The position numbers and the translations under genes were made by a program. A DNA stretch of 64,000 bases from Marinobacter fonticola (lineage in GTDB: Bacteria; Pseudomonadota; Gammaproteobacteria; Pseudomonadales; Oleiphilaceae): the NCBI RefSeq assembly GCF_008122265.1, contig NZ_CP043042.1, forward strand, positions 1,240,001 through 1,304,000, written 5' to 3'. Shown piece after piece: positions 16,254-24,747 of this stretch (positions are counted from its first letter, which is position 1; each line of letters starts with the position of its first letter). The notes under the pieces are model-generated. The model was given only the letters and a program-made list of their open reading frames with translations. It ran no database searches and was not told the origin of the DNA.

Positions 16254-17468
16254 ATGGACTTTAAACCGTCTGAAAAAGGCCAAGATTACCTCAATCGCGT
16301 CAAGGCGTTCATGAAAGACGAGATCTTTCCGATTGAGGCGCGTTACTACCAGGATATGGCGGCGTTGGACAACCGTTGGGTGGAGTTGCCCGTCATTGCC
16401 GAACTCAAGGCCAAAGCTCGGGAGCAGGGCCTTTGGAATATGTTCATGCCGGATGAAGAATACGGCTGTGGTCTGCTTAATTCCGATTATGCGTTAATCG
16501 CCGAAGAAACCGGCCGGAGCTTCATCGCGCCGGAAATCTTCAACTGTAATGCGCCGGATACCGGCAATATGGAAGTGCTGATCAAGTATGGTTCCGACGA
16601 GCAGAAGTCACAGTGGCTCGGCAAACTGCTGGCCGGCGAAGTACGTTCAGCTTTCTGCATGACCGAGCCGGGTGTGGCCTCTTCCGATGCCACCAACATG
16701 GCGGCCACCGCGACCGTCGAAGGTGACGACGTGGTGCTCAACGGCCGTAAGTGGTGGAGTACGGGGATTGGCCATCCCAAGTGCGAAGTGCTCGTGTTCA
16801 TGGGGCTGACCGATCCCGCAGCGCCCAAACATCGCCAGCACTCCATGGTGCTGGTGCCGAAGAACACCCCGGGCGTGAACGTCGAGCGCATGCTGCCGGT
16901 GTTCGGGGCTTACGACGAGCCCTATGGCCACGGCGAAGTCAGTTTCGACAACGTGCGCCTACCCAAAAGTGCCATCATCGCGGGACCGGGCCGGGGGTTT
17001 GAAATCGCCCAGGGCCGTCTGGGGCCGGGGCGGGTGCACCATTGCATGCGCGCGATCGGCGCTGCCGAGCGCACCTTTGACATGATGCTTGGGCGAGCCG
17101 TTTCCCGCGAAGCTTTTGGCAAGCCGCTGGCCAAGCTCGGAGGCAACCCGGACATCATCGCCAATGCCCGCATGGCCATCGAACAGGCAAGGCTGCTTAC
17201 CCTGAAGTGTGCTTGGTTATTGGACACGCAGGGCGTTAAGGGGGCTATGAGCGAAGTCTCCATGATCAAAGCGGTCGTTCCGCAGATGCTGCAGACCATC
17301 GTCGACAACACCATTCAGATTCACGGTGGTGCCGGTGTCAGCGACGACGACTTCCCGCTAACGCAGTTGTTTGCCTATGCCCGGGTATTGCGTCTGGCAG
17401 ATGGGCCGGACGAGGTGCATCGCGGTACGGTGGCAAAACTCGAACTGAAGAAATACGCTGACCAATAA
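16254..17468 (+). CDS. Acyl-CoA dehydrogenase, ACAD10/11- or LvaC-like
   Basis: FAD-dependent acyl-CoA dehydrogenase fold, 404 residues. FAD-contacting FCMTEPGVASSDATN lies near residue 138, and the C-terminal ADGPDEVHRGTVAKLEL replaces the usual LEGTNE-type catalytic segment, as in the ACAD10/ACAD11 branch. Members of that branch act on 4-phosphoacyl-CoA made by a partner kinase and convert 4-hydroxyacyl-CoA into ordinary beta-oxidation intermediates (ACAD11 in animals, LvaC in the levulinate pathway of Pseudomonas putida). A kinase of the matching family is two genes downstream. ATG at 16254 is used, eight bases after TGGAG; the in-frame GTG at 16245 overlaps that site. First gene of the operon. 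Confidence 0.85.
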   Translation: MDFKPSEKGQDYLNRVKAFMKDEIFPIEARYYQDMAALDNRWVELPVIAELKAKAREQGLWNMFMPDEEYGCGLLNSDYALIAEETGRSFIAPEIFNCNAPDTGNMEVLIKYGSDEQKSQWLGKLLAGEVRSAFCMTEPGVASSDATNMAATATVEGDDVVLNGRKWWSTGIGHPKCEVLVFMGLTDPAAPKHRQHSMVLVPKNTPGVNVERMLPVFGAYDEPYGHGEVSFDNVRLPKSAIIAGPGRGFEIAQGRLGPGRVHHCMRAIGAAERTFDMMLGRAVSREAFGKPLAKLGGNPDIIANARMAIEQARLLTLKCAWLLDTQGVKGAMSEVSMIKAVVPQMLQTIVDNTIQIHGGAGVSDDDFPLTQLFAYARVLRLADGPDEVHRGTVAKLELKKYADQ

Positions 17469-17499
17469 ATCGGTCTGTATCGACACAGGAAAAGAAGCG

Positions 17500-18315
17500 A
17501 TGACAAAACGCGTTTTTATCACCGGAGGCGCCAGTGGTCTTGGCCGTGCTCTGGCCCTTCGCTATGCCCGCGCGGGCGCCCGGGTCTGTATTGGCGATAT
17601 CAATCCGGAACAAGGCGTTGAGGTGGAACGGGAAATCACCGATACCGGCGGTGAGGGTTTGTTTGCCACCTGTGACGTGCGGCGAATTGCGGACCTGGAG
17701 AAGGTGCGCGATCAGCTCGTGGAAAAATGGGGTGGCGTCGACGTGGTCGTCAATAACGCCGGCGTCGCTACCAGCGGCAGCATCGAAGGCTCCACGCTGA
17801 CCGACTGGGAGTGGATCCTGGACATCAACGTGATGGGCGTCGTGCGCGGCTGCAAAGCTTTCACGCCGCTGTTCAAGAAGCAGAAGCAGGGCACGTTCGT
17901 CAATGTGGCGTCCATGGCCGGTCTGATGCTGGCGCCACTGATGAGTAGCTACAACGTCTCCAAGGCCGGCGTGATTGCGTTATCCGAAACCCTGAGCATG
18001 GAATTGCGGGAGGACGGTATCAAGGTTGCCTGCGTGTGCCCCGCATTTTTCCCAACCAATCTCACAAGCAGCATGCGCTCGGACATTCCGGGTATGGACA
18101 TTAACGTCAACAAGTTGATGAAGCGCTCCGGCGTCACTGCCGACGACGTTGCGGACGACATCCTGCGTGCGGAAAAGAACGGCGATTTTTGGGTATTGCC
18201 CCACGTGAAAGAACGACGGATGTGGATGCTCAAGCGTCATGCGCCTTGGGCCTTCGACTGGCTGATGCATCAGGAGAGCAAGCGCTGGATCCGTAAATTC
18301 GGTGGCACTGCGTAG
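17500..18315 (+). CDS. Short-chain dehydrogenase/reductase
   Basis: Classical SDR of 271 residues. TGGASGLGRA (from residue 8) binds NAD(P), NNAGV sits near 87, and the catalytic YNVSK is near 150 with its serine in ASMAG about 13 residues earlier. The C-terminus is extended by about 30 basic and aromatic residues, as in the SDRs commonly found beside ACAD10/11-like genes. It probably oxidises or reduces a hydroxyacyl or oxoacyl intermediate; the substrate is unknown. It lies 31 bases after the acyl-CoA dehydrogenase, with AGGAAAAGAAG before the ATG. Confidence 0.85.
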   Translation: MTKRVFITGGASGLGRALALRYARAGARVCIGDINPEQGVEVEREITDTGGEGLFATCDVRRIADLEKVRDQLVEKWGGVDVVVNNAGVATSGSIEGSTLTDWEWILDINVMGVVRGCKAFTPLFKKQKQGTFVNVASMAGLMLAPLMSSYNVSKAGVIALSETLSMELREDGIKVACVCPAFFPTNLTSSMRSDIPGMDINVNKLMKRSGVTADDVADDILRAEKNGDFWVLPHVKERRMWMLKRHAPWAFDWLMHQESKRWIRKFGGTA

Positions 18316-18400
18316 TGTTCCGGACGGAGGACTGCGATTAAGGCGCGCACCCGTGTGCATCACCCCATCGTGAGCGTTATCCCATGAAGGAGAGTTGCCA

Positions 18401-19465
18401 ATGACACAAATCGATCAGGCGGTGGACATCCGCGAAGGCGAGGCGTTGGACGCCGGCGCCGTCGACCGCTTCATGAAGCAGTCGATCCCTGAGCTGGAGG
18501 GCGATCCCGGTATTCGTCAGTATCCCGGTGGCGCCTCTAATTTGACCTATCAGGTAGACTACGGCGATCGCTCGTTTGTCCTGCGCCGCCCGCCATTCGG
18601 CCACATCGCCAAATCCGCTCACGACATGCTGCGCGAAGCGAAGGTGATGCAGGCACTCAAGCCGGTTTATCCCTACGTACCGGATATCATCGCCATCTGC
18701 GACGATCACGATGTACTGGGCTGCGACTTCTACGTTATGGAGCGCTTCAAAGGCATCATTTTACGCCAGGACTTCCCTAAGGGGTTTGAACTTTCCGAGG
18801 CGGATACCCGCCGCCTGTGCCTCAATGTGATCGACAAGCTGGTGGACCTGCACAAGGTGGATCCGGTGGCGACCGGTCTGGATCAGTTGGGTAAGGGGCC
18901 GGGCTACGTCCAGCGCCAGATCGGCGGCTGGAGCAACCGCTTTCGCAAAGCGCGTACCGAGGATGTGGGCGATTTCGAGGCGGTGATGAGCTGGCTCGAC
19001 GACAAGATGCCGGAGGACATCGCCCAGTGCGTGATCCACAACGATTTCCGCTTCGATAATGTGGTTCTGAATCCGGATAACCCATTCGAGGTGATCGGCG
19101 TGCTGGATTGGGAGATGGCCACGATTGGCGATCCGTTGATGGACCTGGGTAATAGCCTGGCCTACTGGATTCAGGCGGACGACGAGCAGCAATTCCAGAT
19201 TCTTCGCCGTCAGCCGACCCACCGGCCGGGCATGCTCACCCGGGATGAGGTGGTCGAGTACTACATGGAGAAATCCGGCTACGCAGTCGATCGCTTTGAT
19301 TTCTATGAAATTTACGGTCTGTTCCGGCTGGCGGTGATCATTCAGCAGATCTACTATCGCTACTACCACGGCCAGACACAGGACAAGCGCTTCGCGATGT
19401 TCGGCCATGCGGCCAACTATCTGGAGCAGCGCTGCCAACGGTTAATCGACGCGAGTAATCTGTAA
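18401..19465 (+). CDS. APH-fold phosphotransferase, probable 4-hydroxyacyl-CoA kinase
   Basis: Aminoglycoside-phosphotransferase/choline-kinase fold, 354 residues. The catalytic loop is HNDFRFDN (D215, N220), the metal-binding motif is LDWEMATIGDP (D236), and an N-terminal GGASNLTY nucleotide loop lies near residue 43. Despite the family name it need not act on antibiotics: the close relatives LvaA and the kinase domains of ACAD10/ACAD11 phosphorylate 4-hydroxyacyl-CoA, and this gene travels with the matching dehydrogenase. ATG at 18401 follows AAGGAGAG; the in-frame TTG at 18395 is unlikely. Its stop overlaps the next start (TAATG). Confidence 0.82.
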   Translation: MTQIDQAVDIREGEALDAGAVDRFMKQSIPELEGDPGIRQYPGGASNLTYQVDYGDRSFVLRRPPFGHIAKSAHDMLREAKVMQALKPVYPYVPDIIAICDDHDVLGCDFYVMERFKGIILRQDFPKGFELSEADTRRLCLNVIDKLVDLHKVDPVATGLDQLGKGPGYVQRQIGGWSNRFRKARTEDVGDFEAVMSWLDDKMPEDIAQCVIHNDFRFDNVVLNPDNPFEVIGVLDWEMATIGDPLMDLGNSLAYWIQADDEQQFQILRRQPTHRPGMLTRDEVVEYYMEKSGYAVDRFDFYEIYGLFRLAVIIQQIYYRYYHGQTQDKRFAMFGHAANYLEQRCQRLIDASNL

Positions 19466-20154
19466 TGGCCAATCTCTACTTAATTCGTCACGGCCAGGCT
19501 AGCTTCGGCAAGGCCGATTACGATGCGTTGTCCGACCGGGGCTGGGAGCAGGGCCGTGTCCTCGGACGTTGGATGGCGGGCAAAGTGAGCCCCACGGCGG
19601 TATTCGCCGGCGACATGCGCCGTCACCGGGAAACCCTGGAAGCGATGGCCGATGGCTTCGGCCAGTCGCTGCCGGAGGTACAGACCAATCCTGGCTTCAA
19701 CGAATTTGACCATGAAACCGTGGTCCACGCCCTGAAGCCGGAGTGGGCGAACCGCGAAGTCATGGCCCGCGATCTGGCGAAGCACGAAAAACCCGCCAAG
19801 GCTTTCCAGCTCACCTTTGTCGAGGCTGTCGAACGCTGGGTAAGCGGCCAGTACGACAGCGAATACCCCGAAACCTGGGTGGACTTCTGTACGCGTGTGA
19901 ATGCGGCAGTTGACGATGCATTGGCCAACTCCGGGGGTGGGGACGTGCTGGTCGCCAGCTCCGGCGGGCCGATTTCCGTGGTGATGCAGGCCTTGCTAGG
20001 GCTGGACGATAAGCGAGCGCTGGAACTCAATCAGGTTATCGCCAACACCAGTGTGACCCGCATTCTTTTTTCCGGCAGACGGCGCAGCCTGTCGGTCTTC
20101 AACAATTATGCCCACCTGGAAGACGGCGCCCCGGAACTGGTGACGTTTCGCTAG
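19465..20154 (+). CDS. Histidine phosphatase-family protein
   Basis: Phosphoglycerate-mutase-like phosphatase of 229 residues. LIRHGQASF (H8, the phosphohistidine) opens the protein; the second catalytic histidine region of the family is altered here, since the C-terminal motif reads VASSGGPIS where many members have SHGG, so activity is not certain. It is translationally coupled to the kinase through TAATG. A possible role is to remove misplaced phosphate from CoA thioesters or metabolites of the pathway, but that is speculation from position. Confidence 0.75.
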   Translation: MANLYLIRHGQASFGKADYDALSDRGWEQGRVLGRWMAGKVSPTAVFAGDMRRHRETLEAMADGFGQSLPEVQTNPGFNEFDHETVVHALKPEWANREVMARDLAKHEKPAKAFQLTFVEAVERWVSGQYDSEYPETWVDFCTRVNAAVDDALANSGGGDVLVASSGGPISVVMQALLGLDDKRALELNQVIANTSVTRILFSGRRRSLSVFNNYAHLEDGAPELVTFR

Positions 20155-20221
20155 GCTGCGGATGATATTGTCGCCAGCCTGGGCAGTCAGGTTCATGCAA
20201 AAATAACGACGGGAGCAACCC

Positions 20222-20992
20222 ATGAGTCAGAATGACCTGTTTGATTTGTCCGGAAAGGTCGCATTGGTCACCGGCGCCAGCCGCGGCATCGGCGAAAGCA
20301 TAGCCCGGCTGCTTGCGGCTAAGGGCGCTCATGTCATCGTCAGCAGCCGCAAGATGGAAGGATGCGAGGCCGTCGCTGGCAGTATCCGAGAGGCGGGCGG
20401 CAAGGCCGAAGCGTATGCCTGTCATATCGGGGAGATGGAGCAGATCGAGCGTATCTGGTCCCATATCGGATCCACCCACGGCAAACTGGATATCCTGGTC
20501 AACAACGCCGCGACCAATCCACACTTTGGGCCGATTGAAACAACGGAGCTTTCAGCGTTCCAGAAGACGGTCGACGTGAATATCCGTGGCTATTTTTTCA
20601 TGTGCGCGCAGGCCGCTCAGCTGATGAAGACATCCGGTGGCGGTGCCATCGTCAACGTTGCCTCTGTGAATGGCGTAACACCGGGCCACTTTCAGGGCAT
20701 TTACTCGATCACCAAGGCGGCCGTCATTTCCATGACCAAGGCCTTTGCCAAGGAACTGGGGCAGCAGAACATTCGCGTCAATGCGCTGCTGCCGGGCCTG
20801 ACCGATACCAAGTTCGCCAGTGCGCTGACAGCCAACGACTCAATCAAGAAACAGGCCTTGACCCATATCCCCATGCACCGGATGGCCGATCCGGACGAAA
20901 TGGCAGGTACGGTGCTGTATCTGGTGTCGAACGCATCCAGCTACACCACAGGGAGCTGCATCAATGTCGATGGGGGTTACCTGACTGTCTGA
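20222..20992 (+). CDS. Short-chain dehydrogenase/reductase, LvaD/FabG-like
   Basis: Second SDR of the operon, 256 residues. TGASRGIGES near residue 18 binds the cofactor, NNAATN is near 96, the active-site serine is in NVASVNG near 145, and the catalytic pair is YSITK near 160. The C-terminal NVDGG motif is typical of FabG-like enzymes. In the levulinate pathway an SDR (LvaD) handles oxo/hydroxyvaleryl-CoA, so a role at the 4-oxo or 3-hydroxy level is plausible here. The ATG follows GGGAGCAACC. It ends before a shared bidirectional terminator. Confidence 0.83.
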   Translation: MSQNDLFDLSGKVALVTGASRGIGESIARLLAAKGAHVIVSSRKMEGCEAVAGSIREAGGKAEAYACHIGEMEQIERIWSHIGSTHGKLDILVNNAATNPHFGPIETTELSAFQKTVDVNIRGYFFMCAQAAQLMKTSGGGAIVNVASVNGVTPGHFQGIYSITKAAVISMTKAFAKELGQQNIRVNALLPGLTDTKFASALTANDSIKKQALTHIPMHRMADPDEMAGTVLYLVSNASSYTTGSCINVDGGYLTV

Positions 20993-21020
20993 ACAACAGC
21001 CTGCAAACGAGCGAGATCCC

Positions 21021-21048
21021 GAACGGACGTCCTAGTGGACGTCCGTTC
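21021..21048. terminator. Bidirectional terminator between convergent genes
   Basis: A perfect 12-bp stem (GAACGGACGTCC / GGACGTCCGTTC) with a TAGT loop, followed by TCTAGTTTT on the plus strand. On the minus strand the stop codon of the PBP4 gene lies at its centre. Confidence 0.8.
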
Positions 21049-22561
21049 TAGTTTTGACGGGAGCCTGGGAAAAGGCGGTGCCGACCGGCGGCTGCAGGTA
21101 GAGCGAGTAGAGCACCTTATCCAGCAAAGCCTGGCCATTCCAGGCCGGGGAATGGTTGACGAGTCCTACCACCGCCCAGGTGGTGTCGTTGGTATCGCGC
21201 GTAAAGCCGGCAATGGAGCGCACGTCTTCCAGATAGCCGGTCTTGATCCGGCCCAACCCCGCCATACCGGTATTGCGCAGGCGGCGGTACATGGTGCCGT
21301 CCATTGCGATCAGGGGTAGAGAGGTAATCAGGTCCGCCGAATAGGGACTCTGCCAGGCGGTTTGCAGAATTTGCACACCCTGACGTGCGGTGATGCTGCT
21401 CTCCCGGGACAGGCCCGAACCGTTGTCGATCACCAAACCCTCGGTGTCGACACCTTTGCTGGCCAACCATTGGGTGATCGTACGAACACCCGCCTCCCGA
21501 TCGTCCGCATCCTCCGGTTTGCGATTCTCCGCACCGATGGCCAGCAACAACTGGCGCGCCATTACGTTGTTGCTCCATTTGTTGATATTGCGGACGGTGG
21601 ACACCAGATCCGGCGAATCCGAGGTGACCATCAGGTTGGCATCGTCCGGCGTGTAGCCGACGCGCGAGCGGCCGGTAATCAAGCCGCCCATTTCAGCCCA
21701 CACCGTGCGTATCGCGCCCGCGGTATAGTCGGCCGCCGGCAGCAAAGACAGATACTGGGTGGTGCGGCAGCCGCGGGGCAATTTGCCGGTGACCTTCACG
21801 GTGATGGTGCCGTCGTCGTGGGCGATCGGTGTCCAGTTGAAGTTGTGCCGGGAACGGCAGCGACCCTCCGGCAAGGCCTTGACCTGGTTGTCGATGATGA
21901 CCGCATTGAGGGCCGGCGTCGCCCAAGCCGTGGTGCCGCGCGCGTCCGCCCGTACCTGGAAGTGGATCAGGTTGAAATTGGTCAGATAGGCCGAAGGTTC
22001 AACCAGAAACGGGGCATGGTCGTTGTCGCCGTTGTCGTCGAATTTTGGCAGGCCGTCGGGCAGGTTGAACACACTGCCGTCCAGGATCAAATCGCCATCG
22101 ATGGTGTCGATGCCCATGCCACGAAGTTCGGACAGGCTGGACCACAAGCGCTCCAGGCTCAGGTTGGGATCGCCGGAAAGCGACACATAGAGATTGCCCT
22201 GTAGCGTGCGGCCCACCGGTTGTCCGTCGGTGTGGAAACTGGTCCGCCACTGATGGTTCGGTCCCAGAATTTCCAGAGCGGCATAGGTGGTTACCAGCTT
22301 CATGATCGAGCCGGGACTCATTTTCGTATCGGCGTTGATGTATTGGGGCAGACCGGGGCCATTCAACGGCACCGCGGCGACGCTCATGGCGTCTTTGGTC
22401 TGCAGGGCTTTGACCGTGGCATCAACAATATTTTCGGACCAGGGGGACGGCATGCGACCCTCTGCATGAACCACTGCTGCTCCAATCAGGGCAAGCAGCG
22501 ACAACGCGACACGCAAGGGGGCTACCGGACCACGTTTCCAGCGGAAAGCGGCGGATAGCAT
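21032..22561 (-). CDS. dacB: D-alanyl-D-alanine carboxypeptidase/endopeptidase (PBP4 family)
   Basis: Periplasmic class C penicillin-binding protein of 509 residues that trims peptide side chains or cuts cross-links in peptidoglycan. An N-terminal signal peptide ends near residue 34 (HAEG). The three active-site motifs are present: S85-IM-K88 in PGSIMKL, the SNN of KWSNNVMA near residue 335, and KTG in RIKTGYLED near 445. A long insertion follows the first motif, as in DacB. The ATG has AAGGAAG six bases upstream. The gene is alone and converges on the SDR operon; its last codons form part of the terminator. Confidence 0.9.
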   Translation of the reverse strand: MLSAAFRWKRGPVAPLRVALSLLALIGAAVVHAEGRMPSPWSENIVDATVKALQTKDAMSVAAVPLNGPGLPQYINADTKMSPGSIMKLVTTYAALEILGPNHQWRTSFHTDGQPVGRTLQGNLYVSLSGDPNLSLERLWSSLSELRGMGIDTIDGDLILDGSVFNLPDGLPKFDDNGDNDHAPFLVEPSAYLTNFNLIHFQVRADARGTTAWATPALNAVIIDNQVKALPEGRCRSRHNFNWTPIAHDDGTITVKVTGKLPRGCRTTQYLSLLPAADYTAGAIRTVWAEMGGLITGRSRVGYTPDDANLMVTSDSPDLVSTVRNINKWSNNVMARQLLLAIGAENRKPEDADDREAGVRTITQWLASKGVDTEGLVIDNGSGLSRESSITARQGVQILQTAWQSPYSADLITSLPLIAMDGTMYRRLRNTGMAGLGRIKTGYLEDVRSIAGFTRDTNDTTWAVVGLVNHSPAWNGQALLDKVLYSLYLQPPVGTAFSQAPVKTRTDVH

Positions 22562-22865
22562 TTATTCTTCCTTATGAACTGACGTCGAGAAACACAGCGC
22601 AATCGAAGCGCCTAAAATAGCGCAAAATGAGTGCTGGCGCCTATGCCCGTTTTTTATACATAAGGTTAAGAAGGGGTACTAACTTCATCTTTTTCAGCGA
22701 TTTTACAACGGTGTGTAAACGGAAGTGCGGCAGAGGCGACATGTCCGGTCAAATCAGCCATAGCGCCTGGCCATGCAGTTCGTTGAAATATCACGTATTC
22801 GGCAAGTCCGGTACCTAACACTGCCGCCTCTAGACTTAGTTTGACGACTTACAGGAAACTACAAA
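22562..22865. other. Divergent intergenic region upstream of dacB
   Basis: This 304-base region must hold the promoters of dacB and the GST-fold gene. One 63-codon frame at 22627 lacks a ribosome site and is rejected. I see no clear operator or repeat. Confidence 0.35.
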
Positions 22866-23639
22866 ATGGCAAACGCGCTCACATTTAATCTTGAAGTTTT
22901 AGGTTCGGCGGCCAGCTCCACCCTGACCGCCTGGCGCGGCTGCATGGTCGTCAAAGCGGCACCGCAGCCCCCCAAACCGCTTGTTCTGTACGACATGGAA
23001 GCCTGCCCCCATTGCCGCAAAGTGCGCGAAGCGCTGACAGCCTTGCACTTGGATGCCGACATCCGGCCTTGCCCCAAAGGCGGAACGCGCTTTCGGCCCG
23101 AAGCTCAGCGGATCGGCGGCAAGCAGCAGTTCCCAATGCTGGTGGACGAGAACAACGGGCAGGTCATGTACGAGGCCAAGGACATTGTGGCGTACCTGTT
23201 CAGCACCTACGGCAACCGCCCGGTACCCGGTTACTATCGTTTCCGCGCCTATCAGCCGGCGCTGGGCAGTTTGGCTTCTGCCGTTCGCCGGTTGCGAGGC
23301 TTACGCGTGGCTCCGGCCCGGTCGCCGGAACAGCCGCTGCATCTGTGGAGCTTCGAGGGCAGCCCTTATTCACGCCTCGTCCGCGAGCGCCTGTGTGAGC
23401 TGGAAATACCCTACCGGCTGCATAACCTGGGCAAGGAGCACTGGACGGAGATCGGTCCGGCCACGCAGCGACTCAAACCCGGCCCTTACCTCCCCAGAGA
23501 GGGCGGTAAGCGTGATGTGTTCTATCAGCAGCATCGGCGGGTCCAGGTGCCTTACCTGGAGGATCCGAACACGGGTGAATCGCTGTTCGAGTCTGCGGCC
23601 ATTCTGAGCTATCTCGACCGGCAGTACGCAACGAGTTAG
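22866..23639 (+). CDS. Tandem glutaredoxin/GST N-terminal-domain protein
   Basis: A 257-residue protein with two thioredoxin-fold GST_N domains and no helical GST C-terminal domain. Domain 1 (about residues 38-115) has the redox motif CPHC (C47, C50) after LVLYDMEA, with a cis-proline FPMLVDE strand. Domain 2 (about 157-255) begins HLWSFEGSPYSR and keeps the fold and the LFESAAILSYL glutathione-binding segment, but its CxxC is replaced by SPYS, so only the first domain can do dithiol chemistry. Probably glutathione-dependent; the partner is unknown. Transcribed alone, with AGGAAAC before the ATG. Confidence 0.75.
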   Translation: MANALTFNLEVLGSAASSTLTAWRGCMVVKAAPQPPKPLVLYDMEACPHCRKVREALTALHLDADIRPCPKGGTRFRPEAQRIGGKQQFPMLVDENNGQVMYEAKDIVAYLFSTYGNRPVPGYYRFRAYQPALGSLASAVRRLRGLRVAPARSPEQPLHLWSFEGSPYSRLVRERLCELEIPYRLHNLGKEHWTEIGPATQRLKPGPYLPREGGKRDVFYQQHRRVQVPYLEDPNTGESLFESAAILSYLDRQYATS

Positions 23640-23820
23640 GCTCTCGAATCGGCCGGGCAGATGGACGTATAAAACGGGTAACGCCTCATAGTTTGCAGCG
23701 CTGTTCCGAGGCGCCTTAGGGAACTGCACCCGCACGCGCTGTCCCATTGCCTTGAGGAAGTAACTGTCCGTGAGCGCCATTGTTCGCTGTTGGCGCTCTT
23801 TCAAGAGGAGTGACCGCTCA

Positions 23821-24744
23821 ATGCTGCCTGTCATAACCCGGCGTCGTTTTCTTCTCGGCTTGGCCGCGACCGGCCTGGCTTCCCGCGTCCCGGCGGTGTT
23901 TGCCCAGGGCGCGGAGAGGCCCATCACCCGGCCGATACCCTCTTCCGGCCAAGCACTGCCCGTTATCGGCATGGGGACCTGGCGTACCTTCAACGTGGGC
24001 AGCGACCCGGTTTTGTTGGATCAGCGCGCCCACATCCTCGAGGTTTTTTTCGAGCGTGGCGGCGAGGTCGTCGATTCCTCCCCCATGTACGGGTCCGCCG
24101 AAGCGGCTATGGGGCGTTTGACCGAGCGCCTGGGACGTTACGACAGTCTGTTCGCAGCCACCAAGGTGTGGACCAGCGATGGCAGCGCGACCCGTGAAGA
24201 GGTGGAGCGTTCCGAGGAGCTTTGGGGGGTGGAGCAGCTTGATCTGATGCAGGTCCACAACTTGCTGGGATGGGAAGGTCATCTTGAAACCCTCAAGGCG
24301 ATGAAAGCCGACGGCCGCATTCGTTACATCGGCATTACCACCTCCCATGGTCGCCGTCATAGCGAGTTTGCGCGCATCATGGAAACCGAACCCCTGGATG
24401 CCGTCCAACTGACCTACAATATTCTCGACCGGGAGGCTGAGGAACGCCTGCTGCCATTGGCAAAGGAACGCGGCATTGCCGTGATTGCCAACCGGCCCTA
24501 CCAGGGCGGACGCTTGTTTGACCGCTTCCAGTCCCATCCGCTGCCTGATTGGGCTGGCGAGGTCGGTGCGGGGAACTGGGCGGAATTCTTCCTCAAATTC
24601 ATCGTCTCCCATCCGGCGGTGACCTGCGCCATTCCCGCGACGACCCAGGTCGAACACATGCGGGAAAATATGGGCGCGCTTTACGGCAAACTCCCGAACG
24701 CGGATCAGCGGCAGCGGATGATCGACTACATCGGGACGCTGTAA
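23821..24744 (+). CDS. Tat-exported aldo/keto reductase
   Basis: Aldo/keto reductase barrel of about 307 residues behind a twin-arginine signal (TRRRFLLGLAATGLA at residues 6-20, cut near FAQG), so it is predicted to be folded with its NADP(H) in the cytoplasm and then exported. The catalytic tetrad is visible: D85, Y90, K115 and H146. ATG at 23821 is favoured by GAGGAG at 23805-23810; a longer frame to 23770 would bury the Tat motif. The membrane protein gene starts three bases after its stop, indicating coupling. Substrate and periplasmic role are unknown; nicotinamide cofactor is scarce there, so the enzyme may carry bound cofactor. Confidence 0.8.
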   Translation: MLPVITRRRFLLGLAATGLASRVPAVFAQGAERPITRPIPSSGQALPVIGMGTWRTFNVGSDPVLLDQRAHILEVFFERGGEVVDSSPMYGSAEAAMGRLTERLGRYDSLFAATKVWTSDGSATREEVERSEELWGVEQLDLMQVHNLLGWEGHLETLKAMKADGRIRYIGITTSHGRRHSEFARIMETEPLDAVQLTYNILDREAEERLLPLAKERGIAVIANRPYQGGRLFDRFQSHPLPDWAGEVGAGNWAEFFLKFIVSHPAVTCAIPATTQVEHMRENMGALYGKLPNADQRQRMIDYIGTL

Positions 24745-24747
24745 CCG

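Noticed and set aside
18401..19465. Aminoglycoside resistance gene
   Set aside because: The APH fold is shared, but the neighbours and the ACAD10/11 association point to acyl-CoA phosphorylation.
21362..22204. A 280-codon frame antisense to dacB
   Set aside because: All three PBP4 motifs are on the opposite strand.
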